From assembly GCA_002314685.1 (NCBI GenBank), contig DCHB01000015.1, positions 9,092 through 17,110 of the forward strand: DNA of 8,019 bases. Reading direction: 5' to 3'. Within the stretch, counting starts at the first letter, position 1, and every line of letters starts with the position of its first letter. The translations under genes and the position numbers were made by a program. This DNA is from Clostridiales bacterium UBA1763. GTDB lineage: Bacteria > Bacillota > Clostridia > Oscillospirales > Oscillospiraceae. Shown one piece after another: positions 6,848-8,019 of the stretch. The notes beneath the pieces were generated by a model. The model did not search any database. It was not told the origin of the DNA and saw only the letters and a program-made list of their open reading frames with translations.

Positions 6848-7836
6848 CATATATTGTAGTGCTCCGCTATTTCGCGGGCACTTTCCGCCATTCGCTGACG
6901 CACAAATTCGGGTGAGAGTATCTCCGCCTCCTTGCCGAAGGCGAAAACCCACGCGAAAAACTGCGGGCTTACGGCGACCTCAACGGTCACTGTGAAATGC
7001 TCGCTGTCGCTTGAGGTCAGAATAATATCCCTGCCGAAGCGGTCAACGACTGCACCCGAGAGATGATTTGCAAACCTAAGCCTCACCGAGCACAGCTCAC
7101 CCGTGAACATTCCGAAGGTCTGCTTTGAATACTCGGACATATCCACAAGCGCAAACTTATCCTTGCCCTCGCGGAATTTATCCGTTGCGCTAATCGCGCT
7201 CATTTTATCCACGCGGTAGTGCTTGAGCATATCCGCCGCGGCATCGTAGCCGACCATGTAATAGTTTTCATCGTCCCACATGAGGGCGAATGGGCTTATC
7301 TCGTAAAATTCGCCGTTCTTGCGGTAGCAGTGATTTTTCGAGACATCAATATCAAAATACTTGAATTTAATCGCCTTATCGCAGGTTATGGCGTTTGAGA
7401 TTTCATCAACATTATAATAAACGCTCTCATTCATGCTCTTGACGCGATTGCGGACATAAACCTGCCGCTGTAAAAGCTGACCGTCATATACGCTCGCAAG
7501 CCCCTCAATCTTCTTAATGAGCTCAAGAGTTTTCTTCTGCGTGACGAATTTTGACGACTGCACGCTGTCAACAAGCAGCTTAAGCTCGGGCAGCTCAAAA
7601 TCCCTCGAGCCGACATAATAGCCCGTTGTTCTGCTCTTTATCTGTATAATGTCCAAGCCGAAAACGCGCAGGGCCTCAATATCGTCGTAAATGCTCTTTC
7701 TCTCGGCACTTATGCCGTGACGCTCAAGCTCGGTAATAATTTCGTTTACCGTTACGGGGTGGTTTTCATCGGTGCTTCTGAGCAAAAACTGCATCAGATA
7801 CAGCAGCTTTAGCTTTTGATTGGGTGATTTAGCCAT
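6847..7836 (-). CDS. HTH/WYL-domain transcriptional regulator
   Basis: A 329-residue predicted DNA-binding regulator. The N-terminal DeoR-type winged helix-turn-helix covers about 6-75 (LKLLYLMQFLL, then VNEIITELERHGISAERKSI with recognition helix YDDIEALR). A helical linker follows (83-145). The WYL ligand-sensing domain is at about 148-220; the usual WYL triplet reads YYM (192-194, in WDDENYYMVGYD) and the domain ends with HYRVDKM. A C-terminal WCX-like extension (about 248-329) includes FFAWVFAFGKEAEIL. Such proteins regulate varied genes, often responding to nucleic acid or small ligands; the target here is unknown. ATG 7836 is preferred because it gives the family-like start MAKSPNQKLKLLYLM; GTGAGG (7846-7851) lies 9 bases upstream. 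The frame is open to ATG 7866 with several more ATGs between. It overlaps the small upstream ORF by 8 bases. Confidence 0.88.
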   Translation of the reverse strand: MAKSPNQKLKLLYLMQFLLRSTDENHPVTVNEIITELERHGISAERKSIYDDIEALRVFGLDIIQIKSRTTGYYVGSRDFELPELKLLVDSVQSSKFVTQKKTLELIKKIEGLASVYDGQLLQRQVYVRNRVKSMNESVYYNVDEISNAITCDKAIKFKYFDIDVSKNHCYRKNGEFYEISPFALMWDDENYYMVGYDAAADMLKHYRVDKMSAISATDKFREGKDKFALVDMSEYSKQTFGMFTGELCSVRLRFANHLSGAVVDRFGRDIILTSSDSEHFTVTVEVAVSPQFFAWVFAFGKEAEILSPEFVRQRMAESAREIAEHYNI

Positions 7837-7948
7837 TGTCATCATCCTCACTGTCATCATCGTCATCGGGATTAAATGTCTTGCCGTCGTTCATCACCTG
7901 GTCAAACTGCCAGAATTCGTCAAGAAAATCATCGGGATTGCCGAACAT
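7829..7948 (-). CDS. 39-residue acidic small protein, upstream of and overlapping the WYL regulator gene
   Basis: An unrecognised small ORF, start ATG 7948, stop TAA 7829-7831. Its start has a good ribosome binding site, AGGTGA within TCACCTC on the plus strand (7954-7960), 5 bases away, and a plausible extended -10 promoter just upstream. The N-terminal half is aromatic and acidic (MFGNPDDFLDEFWQFDQVM); the C-terminal part is almost all Asp/Glu (residues 28-37 are five Asp, Ser, Glu, three Asp). There are no membrane helix, cysteines or known motif. Its stop falls inside the first codons of the WYL gene (shared ATGGCTAA), an arrangement that favours coupled translation. It may be a functional partner of the regulator or a leader peptide that sets its translation. 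Evidence is the ribosome binding site, position and overlap; no homologue is known to me. Confidence 0.6.
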   Translation of the reverse strand: MFGNPDDFLDEFWQFDQVMNDGKTFNPDDDDDSEDDDNG

Positions 7949-7953
7949 ATCAG

Positions 7954-7960
7954 TCACCTC
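7954..7960 (-). promoter_or_regulatory. Ribosome binding site of the small acidic ORF
   Basis: Read leftward this is GAGGTGA, 5 bases before the ATG at 7948. It is the stronger of the two initiation sites in this operon and is the main reason to regard the small ORF as translated. Confidence 0.65.
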
Positions 7961-7970
7961 TTTTTTTAGT

Positions 7971-7979
7971 ATTTTAGCA
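7971..7979 (-). promoter_or_regulatory. Possible extended -10 promoter for the small ORF-WYL operon
   Basis: Read leftward, TGC is followed directly by TAAAAT (-10 at 7971-7976), an extended -10. The hexamer 17 bases upstream (7994-7999, TACCGA) is a poor -35. Initiation near 7964 would leave a leader of about 15 bases that still contains the ribosome binding site. Confidence 0.4.
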
Positions 7980-8019
7980 CATTTTTATTGCTTTCGGTAG
8001 CCTATTCATGGTTGAATGA

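Noticed and set aside
6671..6952. 93-codon minus-strand frame across the transpeptidase end and the WYL end
   Set aside because: It reads through the terminator hairpin; the near-identical peptides on both strands (IKAYAE..FCVGFY) are just the translation of the palindrome at 6806-6847.
6847..7948. WYL regulator as a marker of a nearby phage-defence island
   Set aside because: WYL regulators do occur near defence genes, but no nuclease, methylase, reverse transcriptase, toxin or other defence gene is seen in this window.
7977..8009. Minus-strand mini-ORF of about 11 codons (MNRLPKAIKMC) before the small acidic ORF
   Set aside because: It has no ribosome binding site and lies across the proposed promoter, so it would not be on the transcript.

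Overview
The window looks like an ordinary chromosomal stretch from a Gram-positive Bacillota, most likely a gut-type member of class Clostridia (Oscillospiraceae/Ruminococcaceae-like). This is inferred from the gene families: a DUF975 membrane protein, a WYL regulator, and a secreted L,D-transpeptidase carrying fibronectin type III and cell-wall-binding repeats. Strong AGGAGG-type ribosome binding sites, TTG and GTG starts, and compact hairpin terminators between convergent genes agree. The species cannot be named from this sequence. I see no rRNA, tRNA, CRISPR array, insertion sequence, phage gene or recognisable defence system.

Layout, left to right. At 52-84 lies a strong bidirectional terminator, then a leftward DUF975 membrane protein gene (98-811). 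A divergent promoter region (812-963) separates it from a rightward two-gene operon: an AAAP/HAAAP-type amino acid permease (964-2097) and a YtcJ-like amidohydrolase family 3 enzyme (2094-3701), joined by an ATGA overlap. The operon ends in a 19-bp-stem hairpin (3696-3736) shared with the converging leftward operon. That operon comprises a GtrA-family membrane protein (4571-4996, TTG start) followed by a YkuE-like metallophosphoesterase (3723-4559). A second divergent promoter region (4997-5145) leads rightward to a secreted L,D-transpeptidase (5146-6804, GTG start). The next convergent terminator (6806-6847) is shared with a leftward operon: a 39-residue acidic small ORF (7829-7948), not in the usual ORF-length range, overlapping by 8 bases a WYL-domain transcription regulator (6847-7836).

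Functional themes. The permease and amidohydrolase probably form an uptake-and-hydrolysis unit for an unidentified amide or amino-acid-like compound. The GtrA protein, metallophosphoesterase and L,D-transpeptidase sit around one divergent promoter and all plausibly act at the envelope (lipid-linked sugar transfer, phosphoester hydrolysis, peptidoglycan crosslinking), but a shared pathway is only inferred. The least explained element is the small acidic ORF coupled to the WYL regulator; its Asp codon run doubles, in another frame, as a cluster of candidate ATG starts for the regulator. Every protein family here except that small ORF is known, and I do not see a clearly new multi-gene system.
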